A DNA stretch of 64,000 nt from Streptomyces sp. NBC_01298 (GCF_035978755.1 NZ_CP108414.1:5890001-5954000); one strand, 5' to 3'. Shown: positions 43,451-53,283, counted from the stretch's first letter. Made by a program: numbers and translations. The notes: generated by a model from the letters alone, not told the origin.

Positions 43451-44168
43451 TCATCGGGTCCAGGTAGCGGAACAGGACGGTCTTCAGCTCCGCGACGTAC
43501 GCGGCCCGCTCCGCGCCCTCGCTGGCCAGGATCAGCTCGAGCGAGACCTTGACGATGCCGAGCACCATGGTGGCGACCTGCGTGAGCTCGGCGTCGGTGG
43601 CGGGCGTGCCGTCGGTGGCCGGGGAGCCGTCGGCGGCCGGGGTGACGCAGGCGCGCAGTACCCCTTCGACGCGGGTCAGCATGCCGACGTGCAGCTCGTC
43701 GTGCTCCTGGGCGATGCCGGGGATGCCGGAGCCGTGCATGAGCGCCAGGAAGGCCGGGTTCTCGCAGTTGAAGGCGATGACCGGATCCAGGACGGCGTCG
43801 AGCAGCTCGGGCAGCGGGCGGTCCAGGTTCTCGGGGAGGAAGGCCCGGCCGTGCGCCTCGTGGGCGCGCTGGAGGAGGTGCCCGCCCAGCTCCACGGCGA
43901 TGGCCTCCTTGTTCGGGAAGAACTGGTAGAGCGTGCCCGGGGAGACGCCCGCCTCGCGGGCGATGGCGTTGGTGCTGGCCGCCGCGTAACCCGTACGGCA
44001 GAACACCCCGGCGGCGGCTGTCAGGAGCTGGGCGATCCGGCGCTCACCGCGGGCCTGGCGGCGGCGGGGGGCGGTTTCGGCCGCCGGTTCCGTCGCGGGT
44101 GTCGGCGCTGCCTCCACGGCCGATTCGCCTGCTTTCTCCGCATCTGTGGCCCGAGAGGTCTCCCGCAT
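43428..44168 (-). CDS. TetR-family repressor
   Basis: Encodes 246 aa; ATG at 44168 with AAGGGA upstream. After a ~40-residue disordered N-terminus comes the TetR HTH (TNAIAREAGVSPGTLYQFFP) and a ligand-binding domain. It contains a short Thr/Asp/Ala-rich loop with ADGSPATDGTPATDAE. Divergent from the MMPL exporter with a long dyad between them, it most likely represses itself and the exporter. Confidence 0.9.
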   Translation of the reverse strand: MRETSRATDAEKAGESAVEAAPTPATEPAAETAPRRRQARGERRIAQLLTAAAGVFCRTGYAAASTNAIAREAGVSPGTLYQFFPNKEAIAVELGGHLLQRAHEAHGRAFLPENLDRPLPELLDAVLDPVIAFNCENPAFLALMHGSGIPGIAQEHDELHVGMLTRVEGVLRACVTPAADGSPATDGTPATDAELTQVATMVLGIVKVSLELILASEGAERAAYVAELKTVLFRYLDPMITTPPPR

Positions 44169-44207
44169 GTCCAATCCCTTGCTTCCTGTTGCTTCCCGTG
44201 GGTGATT

Positions 44208-44266
44208 GACAAACGCGAGAGGTCGCTCGCATTCTTGGAGAACGCGAGCGACTGCTCGTGTTTGCC
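44208..44266. promoter_or_regulatory. TetR operator dyad
   Basis: Perfect inner arms GTCGCTCGC (44222-44230) and GCGAGCGAC (44244-44252) sit inside a wider imperfect dyad GACAAACGCGAG/CTCGTGTTTGCC. Its centre lies between the divergent TetR and MMPL genes, as expected for a repressor site covering both promoters. Confidence 0.75.
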
Positions 44267-44309
44267 AGTCTAAGTGGCTTGGCAATCACGGTGAAGGGGA
44301 CACCGAGAC

Positions 44310-46571
44310 ATGTCCGAAGTCAAAAAACCGCCGCCGCCTGGGGAGGGCGGCCGGTGGACCGGGCTCGTCACCACACGGCCGAGGCTCTCGCTGCTGCTCG
44401 CCCTCGTGGTCACGGCCCTGGCCGTCTTCGCCGGCGGAGGCGTCGCCGACCGACTGGGAAGCGGGGGCTGGGAGGACCCCGACGCCCGCTCCACCTACGC
44501 CACCAAGGCGCTGGAGCGCGAGTTCCCGGGCTCCCAGCCCAACCTGCTGCTACTCGTTGACATAGGGGCCGCCGGGGCCGCCGCCGGGACGGCCGGGGTG
44601 GACGACCCGGCCGTCGCCGCCGAGGCCGAGCGGCTGACGGCGCGGCTCGCCGCCGAGCAGGGCGTGACCGGCGTCGGCTCGTACTGGCGGACCGGCCTGC
44701 CCACCCTGCGCTCCGAGGACGGCCGGCAGGCCCTGATCGCCGCCCGGGTCCTGGGCGACGAGAAGACGGCCAATGCCGTCCTGGACCGGATCGTCCCGAG
44801 CTACCGCGGCGAGCACGGACCGGTGACGGTGTCCCTCGGCGGCCCGGCCGCCGTCCAGCGCGAGGTGACCACCACCATCCAGGAGGACCTGCTGCGCGCC
44901 GAGCTGATCGCCCTGCCCGTGACGCTCGTCCTGCTCATCCTCGTCTTCGGCAGTGCCATCGCGGCCCTGCTGCCCCTCGGCGTGGGCATCATCGCCATCA
45001 TCGGAACCAATGCGGTGCTGCGCGGGCTCACCGAGTTCACCGACGTATCCGTCTTCGCGCAGAACCTGACCACCGCCCTGGGGCTCGGCCTCGCCGTCGA
45101 CTACGCCCTGTTCATCGTGCGGAGGTTCCGCGAAGAGCTGGCCGCCGGGCGCGACCCCGTGGCGGCCGTCGGAGTCACCCTGCGCACCGCCGGGCGGACG
45201 GTCCTGTTCTCGGCACTGACCGTGGCCGTCGCCCTCTCGGCCATGCTCTTCTTCCCGATGTACTTCCTGCGCTCCTTCGCCTACGCCGGAGTCGCGGTGG
45301 TCCTGCTCGCCGCGGCGGCCGCCCTCATCGTGCTGCCCGCGGCGCTCGTACTGCTGGGGGAGCGGGTCAACTCCTTCGACCTGCGCCGGCTGTGGCGCAG
45401 GTCCGGACCGGCCGGGACCGACCCGGGCCGGGCCGGGGGCGGGCGGGGCTGGGCGCGGCTCACCGATCTGGTGATGCGCCGCGCACCGGTGTTCGCCGTG
45501 GTCACCACGGCCGGACTGCTGCTGCTCGGAACGCCCTTCCTCGGAGTGAAGTTCGGCACCGTGGACGACCGGCAGCTGCCGGCGACCGCCGCATCGCACG
45601 TGGTGCAGCAGCACATCCGCGAAGGCTTCCCGGGCAGCCCCGGCGGAGCACTGACCGTACTGACCGAGGGGGCCTCCGGCGCCGCCGATCTCGACGCCTA
45701 CAAGCGGCGGGTGGAAGCCCTGCCCGGAGTGGTGGGGGTGGAAGGGCCGGTGAGTTCGGCGGCCGGCGCCGGATACGCCTACTTCTCGGTGCTCACCGAG
45801 GGCGAGGAAGTGGGGGAGGAGGCCCAGGACCTGGTGGGCCTGGTGCGGGCGGTCGAAGCACCCTTCGACACCGCCGTGACCGGACAGGCCGCGGTGCTCG
45901 TCGACGCCCGTGACGCCATAGCCGGGAAACTGCCCCTGGCCCTGGCCGTCGTGGTGCTGGCCACGCTGCTCCTGGTCTTCCTGCTCACCGGGAGCCTGCT
46001 GATACCCGTCCAGGCCGTCCTGCTCAACGCACTGAGTCTGACGGCGATGTTCGGGGCGGTGGTGTGGGTGTTCCAGGAAGGCCACCTTTCCGGACTGCTC
46101 TCCTTCACCTCCACCGGAGACATCGAGACCACCCTGCCGGTGCTGATGTTCTGCATCGCCTTCGGACTCTCCATGGACTACGGGGTGTTCCTCATATCCC
46201 GGATCAAGGAGGAGTACGACCGGACCGGGGACCACGAGGGCGCGGTGCGCGCCGGGCTGACCCGCACGGGCGGACTGATCACCGCCGCGGCCGTGATCCT
46301 GGCGGTGGTGATGGTCGCCATCGGCAGCTCGCGGGTGACCAACACCAAGATGCTGGGCCTGGGGATCGCCCTGGCCGTGCTCATGGACGCGATGGTCGTG
46401 CGGAGCCTGCTGGTGCCGGCGGTGATGAAGCTGACCGGGAAGGCCACCTGGTGGGCGCCGGCGCCGCTGCGCAGACTGCACGAACGGATCGGGCTGAGCG
46501 AAGGGGAGCCGTCCCCGGCCCCGGCCTCCGAGCGGCCCGAATCCGAGCCGGTGCCCGCCGGGAGCCGCTAG
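44310..46571 (+). CDS. MMPL-family RND exporter
   Basis: Encodes 753 aa with two six-helix bundles, each preceded by a large extracytoplasmic loop. Motifs GLGLAVDYALFIVRRFREEL and FGLSMDYGVFLISRIKEEYD carry the Asp-Tyr pairs of the MMPL proton relay. It probably exports a lipid or hydrophobic compound. Expression is likely controlled by the divergent TetR protein. Confidence 0.9.
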   Translation: MSEVKKPPPPGEGGRWTGLVTTRPRLSLLLALVVTALAVFAGGGVADRLGSGGWEDPDARSTYATKALEREFPGSQPNLLLLVDIGAAGAAAGTAGVDDPAVAAEAERLTARLAAEQGVTGVGSYWRTGLPTLRSEDGRQALIAARVLGDEKTANAVLDRIVPSYRGEHGPVTVSLGGPAAVQREVTTTIQEDLLRAELIALPVTLVLLILVFGSAIAALLPLGVGIIAIIGTNAVLRGLTEFTDVSVFAQNLTTALGLGLAVDYALFIVRRFREELAAGRDPVAAVGVTLRTAGRTVLFSALTVAVALSAMLFFPMYFLRSFAYAGVAVVLLAAAAALIVLPAALVLLGERVNSFDLRRLWRRSGPAGTDPGRAGGGRGWARLTDLVMRRAPVFAVVTTAGLLLLGTPFLGVKFGTVDDRQLPATAASHVVQQHIREGFPGSPGGALTVLTEGASGAADLDAYKRRVEALPGVVGVEGPVSSAAGAGYAYFSVLTEGEEVGEEAQDLVGLVRAVEAPFDTAVTGQAAVLVDARDAIAGKLPLALAVVVLATLLLVFLLTGSLLIPVQAVLLNALSLTAMFGAVVWVFQEGHLSGLLSFTSTGDIETTLPVLMFCIAFGLSMDYGVFLISRIKEEYDRTGDHEGAVRAGLTRTGGLITAAAVILAVVMVAIGSSRVTNTKMLGLGIALAVLMDAMVVRSLLVPAVMKLTGKATWWAPAPLRRLHERIGLSEGEPSPAPASERPESEPVPAGSR

Positions 46572-46572
46572 C

Positions 46573-46598
46573 GGACGGGGCCCGGGAGGGTCCCGTCC
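46573..46598 (+). terminator. Short hairpin after MMPL gene
   Basis: Arms GGACGGG and CCCGTCC with a 12-nt loop start 2 bp after the MMPL stop. It separates convergent genes. Modest strength. Confidence 0.45.
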
Positions 46599-46615
46599 CT
46601 GGACCGGACGCCGCG

Positions 46616-46816
46616 TCAGTCCTCGCGGCGTCCGCGGTTGCCGGGCCGGCGTGCCACCCAGGCGCGGATGGTGTCGGCGTACCAGTAGGGCTTGCCGCCC
46701 TCCACGTGGTCGGGTGCGGGCAGCAGCCCGTGCTTGCGATAGGAGCGCACCGTGTCCGGCTGGACCCGGATGTGAGCGGCGATCTCCTTGTACGACCACA
46801 GCTGTCGGTCGCTCAT
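46616..46816 (-). CDS. Small HTH DNA-binding protein
   Basis: Encodes 66 aa; ATG at 46816 with AAGGAGG 8 bp upstream. WSYKEIAAHIRVQPDTVRSY is a MerR/AlpA-like winged-helix motif followed by GKPYWYADTIRAWVARRPG, as in small excisionase-like or regulatory proteins. No integrase lies nearby, so a prophage role is not supported. Target unknown. Confidence 0.8.
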   Translation of the reverse strand: MSDRQLWSYKEIAAHIRVQPDTVRSYRKHGLLPAPDHVEGGKPYWYADTIRAWVARRPGNRGRRED

Positions 46817-47054
46817 CCTCGACACCTCCTTGTCCACGCCGCGGGGCCGGCCGGGAGGCCGTCGGGGGAGCCGGCGCGTGGACACTGACGATCACTCAGG
46901 TTGTGCCCGGGGAACGACGCAGGGTGAGGTCAGGGGAGGGGCTGTCGTCCGGCTGTGACGCAAGACCCGCGTAATGCGGACATGTGTGACACACCGGCAA
47001 CCCTCGTGACACGGGTGGCACATGCGGCGCAGGCGCCGCCGCGGTGGCGCGCGG

Positions 47055-47402
47055 TCACATGGGGAGGGAGAGGAGCCGCACCGGTCCCGGGGGCCAGGCC
47101 GCGTTTTCGTGCAGGGGGGTCACCATGGTGCGGAGCGGCATGGGGACCGAGCGGTCTCCGGGTTGTTCGACGAGGACCTCCTCGTCGAGCAGGTGCCATC
47201 CGAGGTGCTCGTACAGCGGCACGAGCGCCGGCCGGCAGAACAGGAGCGCGTGCCGGGGGCCCATCGTGCGCGCGTGGCGGAGTGCGGCCGCGAGGACGAG
47301 CCGCGCCAGCCCGCGACCGCGTACATCGGGGGCGACGGCCACTCCTCCGACGCCCACCACCTCCGTCTCGGCGCCGCCGATCGCAACGGGCAGCCGGAGC
47401 AA
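47055..47402 (-). pseudogene. GNAT acetyltransferase fragment
   Basis: The open frame gives about 115 aa carrying only the acetyl-CoA-binding half of a GNAT fold (VGGVAVAPDVRGRGLARLVL) and the C-terminal part (LVPLYEHLGWHLLDEEVLVE). The N-terminal ~40-50 residues expected of AAC(2')-like proteins are missing. The only 5' start is a TTG without a ribosome-binding site, and iolG ends 22 bp upstream. A truncated remnant is likely. A short functional protein cannot be excluded. Confidence 0.5.
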
Positions 47403-47424
47403 CCCCAGGGCCCGGGCGGGTGGA

Positions 47425-48438
47425 TCAGCGGTACAGGGGCGGGCGTTCGGTCAGTTCCACCGGGGTGCGTGCGCCGGTGCGGGCCGCGGCGATGCCCGCC
47501 TCGGAGACGGCGGACGCCGCGTAGCCGTCCCACGCGTCGGGGCCGTCCACCCGGCCCAGCGCGGCCGCCGCGACCCAGCGGCGGAGCTGGCGGTCGTAGG
47601 CGTCGGCGAAGCGGACGGTGAAGTCCTGGTCGATCTCCCCGCCCCACCGGCCCGCCGACTGGACGACCATCGCGTGGCCGTCGCCGATCCGGGCGCTGCC
47701 GGACTCGCCGACCGCCTCGCACTGCACCTGGTAGCCGAAGCCGCAGTTGACGAAGATCTCCACATCCACCACGGCTCCGCCCGAGGTCTCCATGAGGACC
47801 AGCCGGGGATCGCGCAGCCCCTCGCGGGCGGCCGAAGTGGGCGTCGGCGACAGCACGGTCACCGCGGTGATCTCCTGGCCCAGCAGCCAGCGGGCCGCGT
47901 CCACCTCGTGCACCACCGAATCGCTGATCAGCATCTCGCTGGTGAAGAAGGACGGCGAGGAGGCGTTGCGGTGCCGGCAGTGCAGGAACAGCGGCCGCCC
48001 GATGCCACCCGCGTCGAGCAGCTCCTTGAGCCGCGCGTACTCGGCGTCGTAGCGCCGCATGAAGCCGACCTGGACGAGCCGGCGGCCCAGCCGCGCTTCC
48101 GCCTCCATGATCCGCAGGGCGCCCGCCGGATCGGGGGTCAGCGGCTTCTCGCAGAGCACCGGCAGCCGCCGCTCCAACGCGTGCAGGATCGCTTCCTCAT
48201 GGGCGGGCCCGGGCGAGGCGATCAGTACGGCGTCCACCCCGGGCGCCGCTATCGCGGCCGCCGGATCGGTGTGCGCGACCGCCCCGTCCAGACCGGCCGC
48301 GACCTCCTTGACCCGGTCCCCGTCCGGGTCGGCCACGGCCACCACCCGGGCCCCGCCGACCGTCCGGCCGAAGCGGCGGACGTGGTCGGAGCCCATCTTC
48401 CCGGTACCGATGACGGCGATGCCGAGCGTGCTGGTCAT
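47425..48438 (-). CDS. iolG: myo-Inositol 2-dehydrogenase-like oxidoreductase
   Basis: Encodes 337 aa; ATG at 48438 behind GGAGGAA. The Rossmann motif [18 protein letters not shown] and CEKPLTPD define the Gfo/Idh/MocA family, and [19 protein letters not shown] with [11 protein letters not shown] are typical of inositol 2-dehydrogenases. It should oxidise myo-inositol to 2-keto-myo-inositol with NAD+. It lies downstream of the iolE-like gene and opposite iolC-B-D-mmsA. Substrate assigned from context. Confidence 0.85.
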   Translation of the reverse strand: MTSTLGIAVIGTGKMGSDHVRRFGRTVGGARVVAVADPDGDRVKEVAAGLDGAVAHTDPAAAIAAPGVDAVLIASPGPAHEEAILHALERRLPVLCEKPLTPDPAGALRIMEAEARLGRRLVQVGFMRRYDAEYARLKELLDAGGIGRPLFLHCRHRNASSPSFFTSEMLISDSVVHEVDAARWLLGQEITAVTVLSPTPTSAAREGLRDPRLVLMETSGGAVVDVEIFVNCGFGYQVQCEAVGESGSARIGDGHAMVVQSAGRWGGEIDQDFTVRFADAYDRQLRRWVAAAALGRVDGPDAWDGYAASAVSEAGIAAARTGARTPVELTERPPLYR

Positions 48439-48493
48439 GATCTGTTCCTCCACGAGGGTTCGTACGGCCGGGGATCGGGGGATCCGGCCCGGT

Positions 48494-49408
48494 TCAGCGG
48501 GCGCCGCAGGAGCGCAGGTGGGCGCGGGTGCGGCGGGCGATCGGCAGCGGCCGGTCGGGCGGGCACGGGTACATGTCCTGCTCCACGATGGCGAACAGGT
48601 CCACGCCGAGCCGCTCGGCCGCCGCCAGCACCGGTTGCAGCGCGGGTACCCCCGCCGGCGGCTCGCACATCACCCCGCGGGCCACGGCCGGCCCGAAGGG
48701 GACCTGGTCCCGGACGATTTCGGCGAGGATCCGCGGGTCGACCTGCTTGAGGTGGAGGTAGCCGATCCGCTCGCCGAAGGTCTCGATGGCCCGGACGCTG
48801 TCGCCCCCGCAGTACGCGTAGTGCCCGGTGTCCAGGCAGAGGGAGACCAGCGCGGGATCGGTGGCGTCGAGGAAGCACGCCACGTTCTCGGGGGTGTCGA
48901 TGTGCGTGTCCGCGTGCGGGTGGACGACGATCCGCAGCCCGTACTCGTCCTGGACCCGCTTCCCCAGCCGCTCGGTCTGCGTGGCCAGTTCGCGCCACGC
49001 ATCCGGCGTGAGGGTGCGGTCCTCCAGGACCTCGCCGGTCTTGTCGTCCCGCCAGAACGACGGGATCACGACGAGGTGCGCCGCGCCCATGGCCCGGGTG
49101 AGCTCCGCGATCCGCGACACGTGCTCCCAGGTCTCCTCCCACACGGCGGGCCCGTGATGGAGTCCGGTGAAGACGGTTCCCGCGGAGACCCGCAGGCCGC
49201 GCGCCGCGACCTCGGCGGCGAGCCGGACGGGATCGGTGGGGAGATAGCCGTAGGGGCCGAGCTCGATCCACTCGTACCCGGCTTCGGCGACCTCGTCCAG
49301 GAACCGCTCCCACGGGGTCTGCCGCGGATCGTCGGGGAACCAGACCCCCCAGGAGTCCGGAGCCGAACCGACGCGGATACGGGTCAACGCGGGCGGTGAG
49401 GACGTCAT
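48494..49408 (-). CDS. IolE-like inosose dehydratase/epimerase
   Basis: Encodes 304 aa of the xylose-isomerase-like TIM barrel. Metal-ligand motifs: [32 protein letters not shown] and AIVEQD. The start [20 protein letters not shown] is typical of actinobacterial inositol-locus sugar phosphate isomerase/epimerases. It probably acts as 2-keto-myo-inositol dehydratase (IolE), though an isomerase role (IolI) is possible. Divergent from iolC across 60 bp. Confidence 0.72.
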   Translation of the reverse strand: MTSSPPALTRIRVGSAPDSWGVWFPDDPRQTPWERFLDEVAEAGYEWIELGPYGYLPTDPVRLAAEVAARGLRVSAGTVFTGLHHGPAVWEETWEHVSRIAELTRAMGAAHLVVIPSFWRDDKTGEVLEDRTLTPDAWRELATQTERLGKRVQDEYGLRIVVHPHADTHIDTPENVACFLDATDPALVSLCLDTGHYAYCGGDSVRAIETFGERIGYLHLKQVDPRILAEIVRDQVPFGPAVARGVMCEPPAGVPALQPVLAAAERLGVDLFAIVEQDMYPCPPDRPLPIARRTRAHLRSCGAR

Positions 49409-49468
49409 ACGGCCACCTTAGGGTGCGAGGCTCTTCGGTACGGGGAGCACTCGGTCGGGAGGATTGGT

Positions 49469-50458
49469 GTGGTGATGGCTGCGGATCCGTTGGCGTTCGA
49501 CCTGATCACGATGGGGCGGATCGGGGTGGATCTCTACCCCCTGAAGACGGGCGTACCGCTCGGCGAGGCGGACACCTTCGGGAAGTTCCTGGGCGGTTCC
49601 CCGACCAACGTCGCCGTCGCGGCGGCCCGGCTGGGCCGGCGGACGGCGGTGATCACCCGGACCGGCGCGGACCCCTTCGGCGCGTATCTCCGGGCGGAGC
49701 TGCGCGGGTTCGGGGTGGACGAGCGGTGGGCCGGGGAGGTGGCGGCCTATCCGACGCCGGTGACCTTCTGCGAGATCTTCCCGCCGGACGATTTCCCGCT
49801 GTACTTCTACCGGTACCCGAAGGCGCCGGACCTGGAGATCGCCGCGGACGAGCTCGACCTCGACGCGGTGCGGGCGGCGCGGATGTTCTGGATGACCGGT
49901 ACGGGGCTCAGCGCGGAGCCGAGCCGGACGGCGACCCTGGCCGCGCTGGAGGCGCGCGGCAGAAGCCCGTTCACGGTCTTCGACCTGGACTGGCGGCCCA
50001 TGCTGTGGCCCTCCGGGGAGGGGGAGAGCGCGGGGCCCGAGCCCGGGGAGTGGTACCGCCGGGCCCTGTCCCTCGCCACCGTGGCCGTGGGCAACGCCGA
50101 GGAGTGCGCGATCGCCACCGGCGAGAGCGAACCGTACGCGGCCGCGCGGGCGCTGCTCGCGGCCGGGGTGGAGCTCGCGGTCGTGAAGCGCGGCCCGGCC
50201 GGAGTGCTGGCCGTCCACCGGGACGGGACCGCGGTGGAGGCCGCGCCGGTGCCGGTGACCGTCGTCAACGGGCTGGGCGCGGGCGACGCCTTCGGCGGGG
50301 CCCTGTGTCACGGGCTGCTCGCGGGATGGGAGTTGGAGCGGGTGATCCGCTACGCGAACGCGGCCGGGGCGATCGTGGCCTCGCGGCTGGCGTGCTCGAC
50401 GGCGATGCCGTTCGCCGGAGAGGTGGAGGAGGTGCTCGGCCGTGCCGGTGGTGTCTGA
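49469..50458 (+). CDS. iolC: 5-Dehydro-2-deoxygluconokinase
   Basis: Encodes 329 aa; start among GTG 49469, GTG 49472 and ATG 49475, with GGGAGG upstream. PfkB kinase features are LGGSPTNVAVAAARLGRRTA and NGLGAGDAFGGALCHGL with the catalytic Asp. YRYPKAPDLEI and FDLDWRPMLWP are typical of IolC. It phosphorylates 2-deoxy-5-keto-gluconate. It overlaps iolB by 17 bp. Confidence 0.9.
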   Translation: MVMAADPLAFDLITMGRIGVDLYPLKTGVPLGEADTFGKFLGGSPTNVAVAAARLGRRTAVITRTGADPFGAYLRAELRGFGVDERWAGEVAAYPTPVTFCEIFPPDDFPLYFYRYPKAPDLEIAADELDLDAVRAARMFWMTGTGLSAEPSRTATLAALEARGRSPFTVFDLDWRPMLWPSGEGESAGPEPGEWYRRALSLATVAVGNAEECAIATGESEPYAAARALLAAGVELAVVKRGPAGVLAVHRDGTAVEAAPVPVTVVNGLGAGDAFGGALCHGLLAGWELERVIRYANAAGAIVASRLACSTAMPFAGEVEEVLGRAGGV

Positions 50459-51395
50459 GTGGGCGATGGAGTGGACGAGGCTGCTCGCCTTGGACCTGGC
50501 ACCGGGGGAGGTGTACGCGCACGGGTGCGGGGAGTCGGAGTGGATCGTGCTCCCCCTGGCGGGCGGCTGCGACGTCCGCTGCGCGGAGCCTTCCCCCACC
50601 CCGCCCCTTCCCGAAACCGGTGGCTCCGCCGCCGGCCCCCCGCCCCGGGCCTCCGCCCCGGACCCGGCGGGGGCTCCGCCTCCGGACCCCCGCGCCCCAC
50701 ACGCCGACGGGGCAGGGATTGTCTTCCGGCTCCGGGGGCGGCGCGGGGTGTTCGACGGTCCGACGGACTTCGCCTACGTCCCCCGGGACGGGCACGCCGA
50801 GATCACCTCAGGTGAGGGCGGCCGCTTCGCGCTGGTCGGCGCGCGCTGCGAGCAGCGGCTGCCCGCGCGGTACGGGCCTGCCGCCGAGGTACCCGTAGAG
50901 CTCCGCGGAGCCGGACAGTGCTCCCGGCAGGTCAACAACTTCGCCGCCGCCGGAGTCTTCGACTGCGACCGGCTCATCGCCGTGGAGGTGCTCACCCCCG
51001 GCGGCAACTGGTCCTCGTACCCGCCCCACAAGCACGACGAGCACCACCCCGGCGAGGAATCCCGGCTGGAGGAGATCTACTACTACGAGATCGCCCCGCA
51101 CGGGGACACGCCCGGCCTCGGCTATCAGCGTGTCAGCCCCTCCCCGGCGGGGAAGACCGACATCCTCACCGAGGTGAGGACCGGTGACGCGGTCCTCATC
51201 CCGGACGGCTGGCACGGCCCCTCCATCGCCGCGCCCGGCCACGACATGTACTACCTCAACGTCATGGCGGGCCCCGGCGCGACCCGGGAGTGGCTCATCC
51301 GCGATCACCCCGGTCACGGCTGGATCCGCTCCACCTGGGCCGGCCAGGACATTGATTCAAGGCTCCCCTTCCCCCGAGCGGAGGACCCCGCATGA
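50442..51395 (+). CDS. iolB: 5-Deoxy-glucuronate isomerase with insertion
   Basis: Encodes 317 aa of the IolB cupin type. The C-terminal cupin PPHKHDEHHPGEESRLEEIYYY carries the metal-binding His/Glu residues. Residues ~48-91 are a Pro/Ala/Gly-rich stretch (EPSPTPPLPETGGSAAG and following) encoded by DNA unlike the rest of the gene and absent from the normal fold. It lies in a loop of the first cupin, so function may be kept. The stop overlaps iolD by 4 bp. Confidence 0.88.
   Translation: MPVVSEWAMEWTRLLALDLAPGEVYAHGCGESEWIVLPLAGGCDVRCAEPSPTPPLPETGGSAAGPPPRASAPDPAGAPPPDPRAPHADGAGIVFRLRGRRGVFDGPTDFAYVPRDGHAEITSGEGGRFALVGARCEQRLPARYGPAAEVPVELRGAGQCSRQVNNFAAAGVFDCDRLIAVEVLTPGGNWSSYPPHKHDEHHPGEESRLEEIYYYEIAPHGDTPGLGYQRVSPSPAGKTDILTEVRTGDAVLIPDGWHGPSIAAPGHDMYYLNVMAGPGATREWLIRDHPGHGWIRSTWAGQDIDSRLPFPRAEDPA
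50586..50715 (+). repeat. In-frame insertion resembling dispersed intergenic repeat
   Basis: The DNA contains CCCCGCCCCTTCCCGAAACC, GGGCTCCGCCTCCGGACCCC and CGCGCCCCACACGCCGACGG in that order. These words closely resemble the GC-rich repeat often found downstream of Streptomyces genes. Here it interrupts iolB without breaking the frame. Boundaries are approximate. Confidence 0.65.
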
Positions 51396-53272
51396 CACCG
51401 ACCGTCCGGCTCACCGTCGCGCAGGCCCTCGTCCGCTTCCTCTCCCGCCAGTACACCGAGCGCGACGGGCACCGGCAGCGGCTGATCGCCGCCACCTGGG
51501 GGATCTTCGGGCACGGGAACGTCGCCGGCATCGGCCAGGCACTCCTGGAGACCGGCCGCGGGGAGATGCCGTTCCTCCAGGGCCGGAGCGAGCAGGCCAT
51601 GGTGCACGCCGCCGTCGGGTTCGCGCGGCAGAGCGGGCGACTGTCCGCGCACGCCGTCACCACCTCCATCGGGCCGGGCGCCACCAACCTCGTCACCGGG
51701 GCCGCCCTCGCCACCATCAACCGGATCCCGGTGCTCCTGCTGCCCGGGGACGCCTTCGCGACCCGGCCCGCCGACCCCGTGCTCCAGCAGCTGGAGGTCC
51801 CCCATGCGGGTGATGTCACCGTCAACGACACCCTGCGGCCCGTGTCCCGCCACTTCGACCGCGTCACTCGTCCCGAGGCCCTGATCCCCGCCGCGCTCCA
51901 GGCCGTACGGGTCCTCACCGACCCGGTGAACACCGGCGCGGTCACGCTCGCGCTGCCCCAGGACGTCCAGGCCGAGGCGTACGACTGGCCGGAGGAGTTC
52001 TTCGCCGAGCGGGTGTGGGGCGTACGCCGGCCCCGGCCCGACCGGACCGAGCTGGCCGCCGCCGCCCGGGCCGTACGGGGCTCCGCCCGGCCGCTGATCA
52101 TCGCCGGCGGCGGGATCCGGCACAGCGGGGCGCGGGCGGCCCTGGCGGAGTTCGCCGCGGCCACCGGGATTCCGGTGGCCTCCACCCAGGCGGGCAAGGG
52201 GGCCCTGCCCTGGGACCACCCCGCCGACGTGGGCGGCATCGGGCACACCGGCACGGCCACCGCCGACGCGCTGGCCCGCGAAGCCGATCTGGTGATCGCC
52301 GCCGGGACCCGGCTCACCGATTTCACCACCGCCTCCGCGACCCTGTTCCAGCACCCCGGCGTGCGCTTCCTCGGGCTCAACCTCGACCCGTACGACGCCC
52401 ACAAGCTCGCCGCCCGCCCCCTGGTCTGCGATGCGCGGGAGGGCCTGGAGGAACTCCTGGCCGAGGTCGCCGGGTACCGGGTGGACCCCCCGTACGAGGC
52501 GGCGTACAAAGAAGGGAAGAGGGCGTGGGAGCGGCTGGTCGACGGGGCCTACGCGGCTCCCGACGAGGACTCCGTCCCGACGCAGGCACAGGTGCTGGGC
52601 CTGCTGGACGGCCTCGTCGACGGTGACGACATCCTGATCAATGCCGCCGGTTCGCTCCCCGGGGACCTGCACAAGCTGTGGCGGGCCCGTTCCGCGGACC
52701 AGTACCACGTCGAATACGGGTACTCCTGCATGGGCTACGAGATCCCCGCCGCGATCGGCACCGCGCTGGCCGCCCCCGGCCGGCCGGTGTGGGCGCTGGT
52801 CGGCGACGGGACGTACCTGATGAACCCGACCGAGATCGTCACCGCCGTCCAGGAGGAGATCCCGGTCAGGCTGGTGATCCTCGACAACCACGGGTACGCC
52901 TCCATCGGCGGCCTCTCGGACGCGGTGGGCGCCGAGGGGTTCGGTACCGCCTACCGCTTCCGGGCGGTGGACGGTTCGTACAGCGGTGCGCCGCTGCCGC
53001 TGGACCTGGCGGCCAACGCGGCCTCCCTCGGGATGGCCGTGATCCGCCCCCGCACCATCGGTGACCTGCGCAAAGCCCTCGCCCGGGCGCGCGAGGCGGA
53101 CCGTCCCACATGTGTCTACGTGCAGACCCGAACACCCGACACTGTGTCGGGCCCGCCCCCCGCACAGGCGTGGTGGGATGTACCTGTGGCCGAGACCGCG
53201 ACCCGTACGTCGGCGGTGGAAGCCCGAGAAGAGTACGACCGGCAAGCCGCGCAGCGACGTCGCCATCTGTGA
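51392..53272 (+). CDS. iolD: THcHDO hydrolase IolD
   Basis: Encodes 626 aa; the ATG overlaps the iolB stop. It is a ThDP-dependent enzyme: the activating Glu lies in MPFLQGRSEQAMVHAAVGFA, and the ThDP/Mg motif is VGDGTYLMNPTEIVTAVQEE. YGYSCMGYEIPAAIGTALA and NHGYASIGGLSDAVGAEGFG are typical of IolD, which opens the ring of trihydroxycyclohexane-1,2-dione. It lies between iolB and mmsA. Confidence 0.93.
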   Translation: MTPTVRLTVAQALVRFLSRQYTERDGHRQRLIAATWGIFGHGNVAGIGQALLETGRGEMPFLQGRSEQAMVHAAVGFARQSGRLSAHAVTTSIGPGATNLVTGAALATINRIPVLLLPGDAFATRPADPVLQQLEVPHAGDVTVNDTLRPVSRHFDRVTRPEALIPAALQAVRVLTDPVNTGAVTLALPQDVQAEAYDWPEEFFAERVWGVRRPRPDRTELAAAARAVRGSARPLIIAGGGIRHSGARAALAEFAAATGIPVASTQAGKGALPWDHPADVGGIGHTGTATADALAREADLVIAAGTRLTDFTTASATLFQHPGVRFLGLNLDPYDAHKLAARPLVCDAREGLEELLAEVAGYRVDPPYEAAYKEGKRAWERLVDGAYAAPDEDSVPTQAQVLGLLDGLVDGDDILINAAGSLPGDLHKLWRARSADQYHVEYGYSCMGYEIPAAIGTALAAPGRPVWALVGDGTYLMNPTEIVTAVQEEIPVRLVILDNHGYASIGGLSDAVGAEGFGTAYRFRAVDGSYSGAPLPLDLAANAASLGMAVIRPRTIGDLRKALARAREADRPTCVYVQTRTPDTVSGPPPAQAWWDVPVAETATRTSAVEAREEYDRQAAQRRRHL

Positions 53273-53283
53273 AGGAGTTAGGC

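Noticed and set aside
46616..46816. Excisionase of an integrated element
   Set aside because: The HTH is AlpA/MerR-like, but there is no integrase, attachment-site duplication or other mobile gene nearby.
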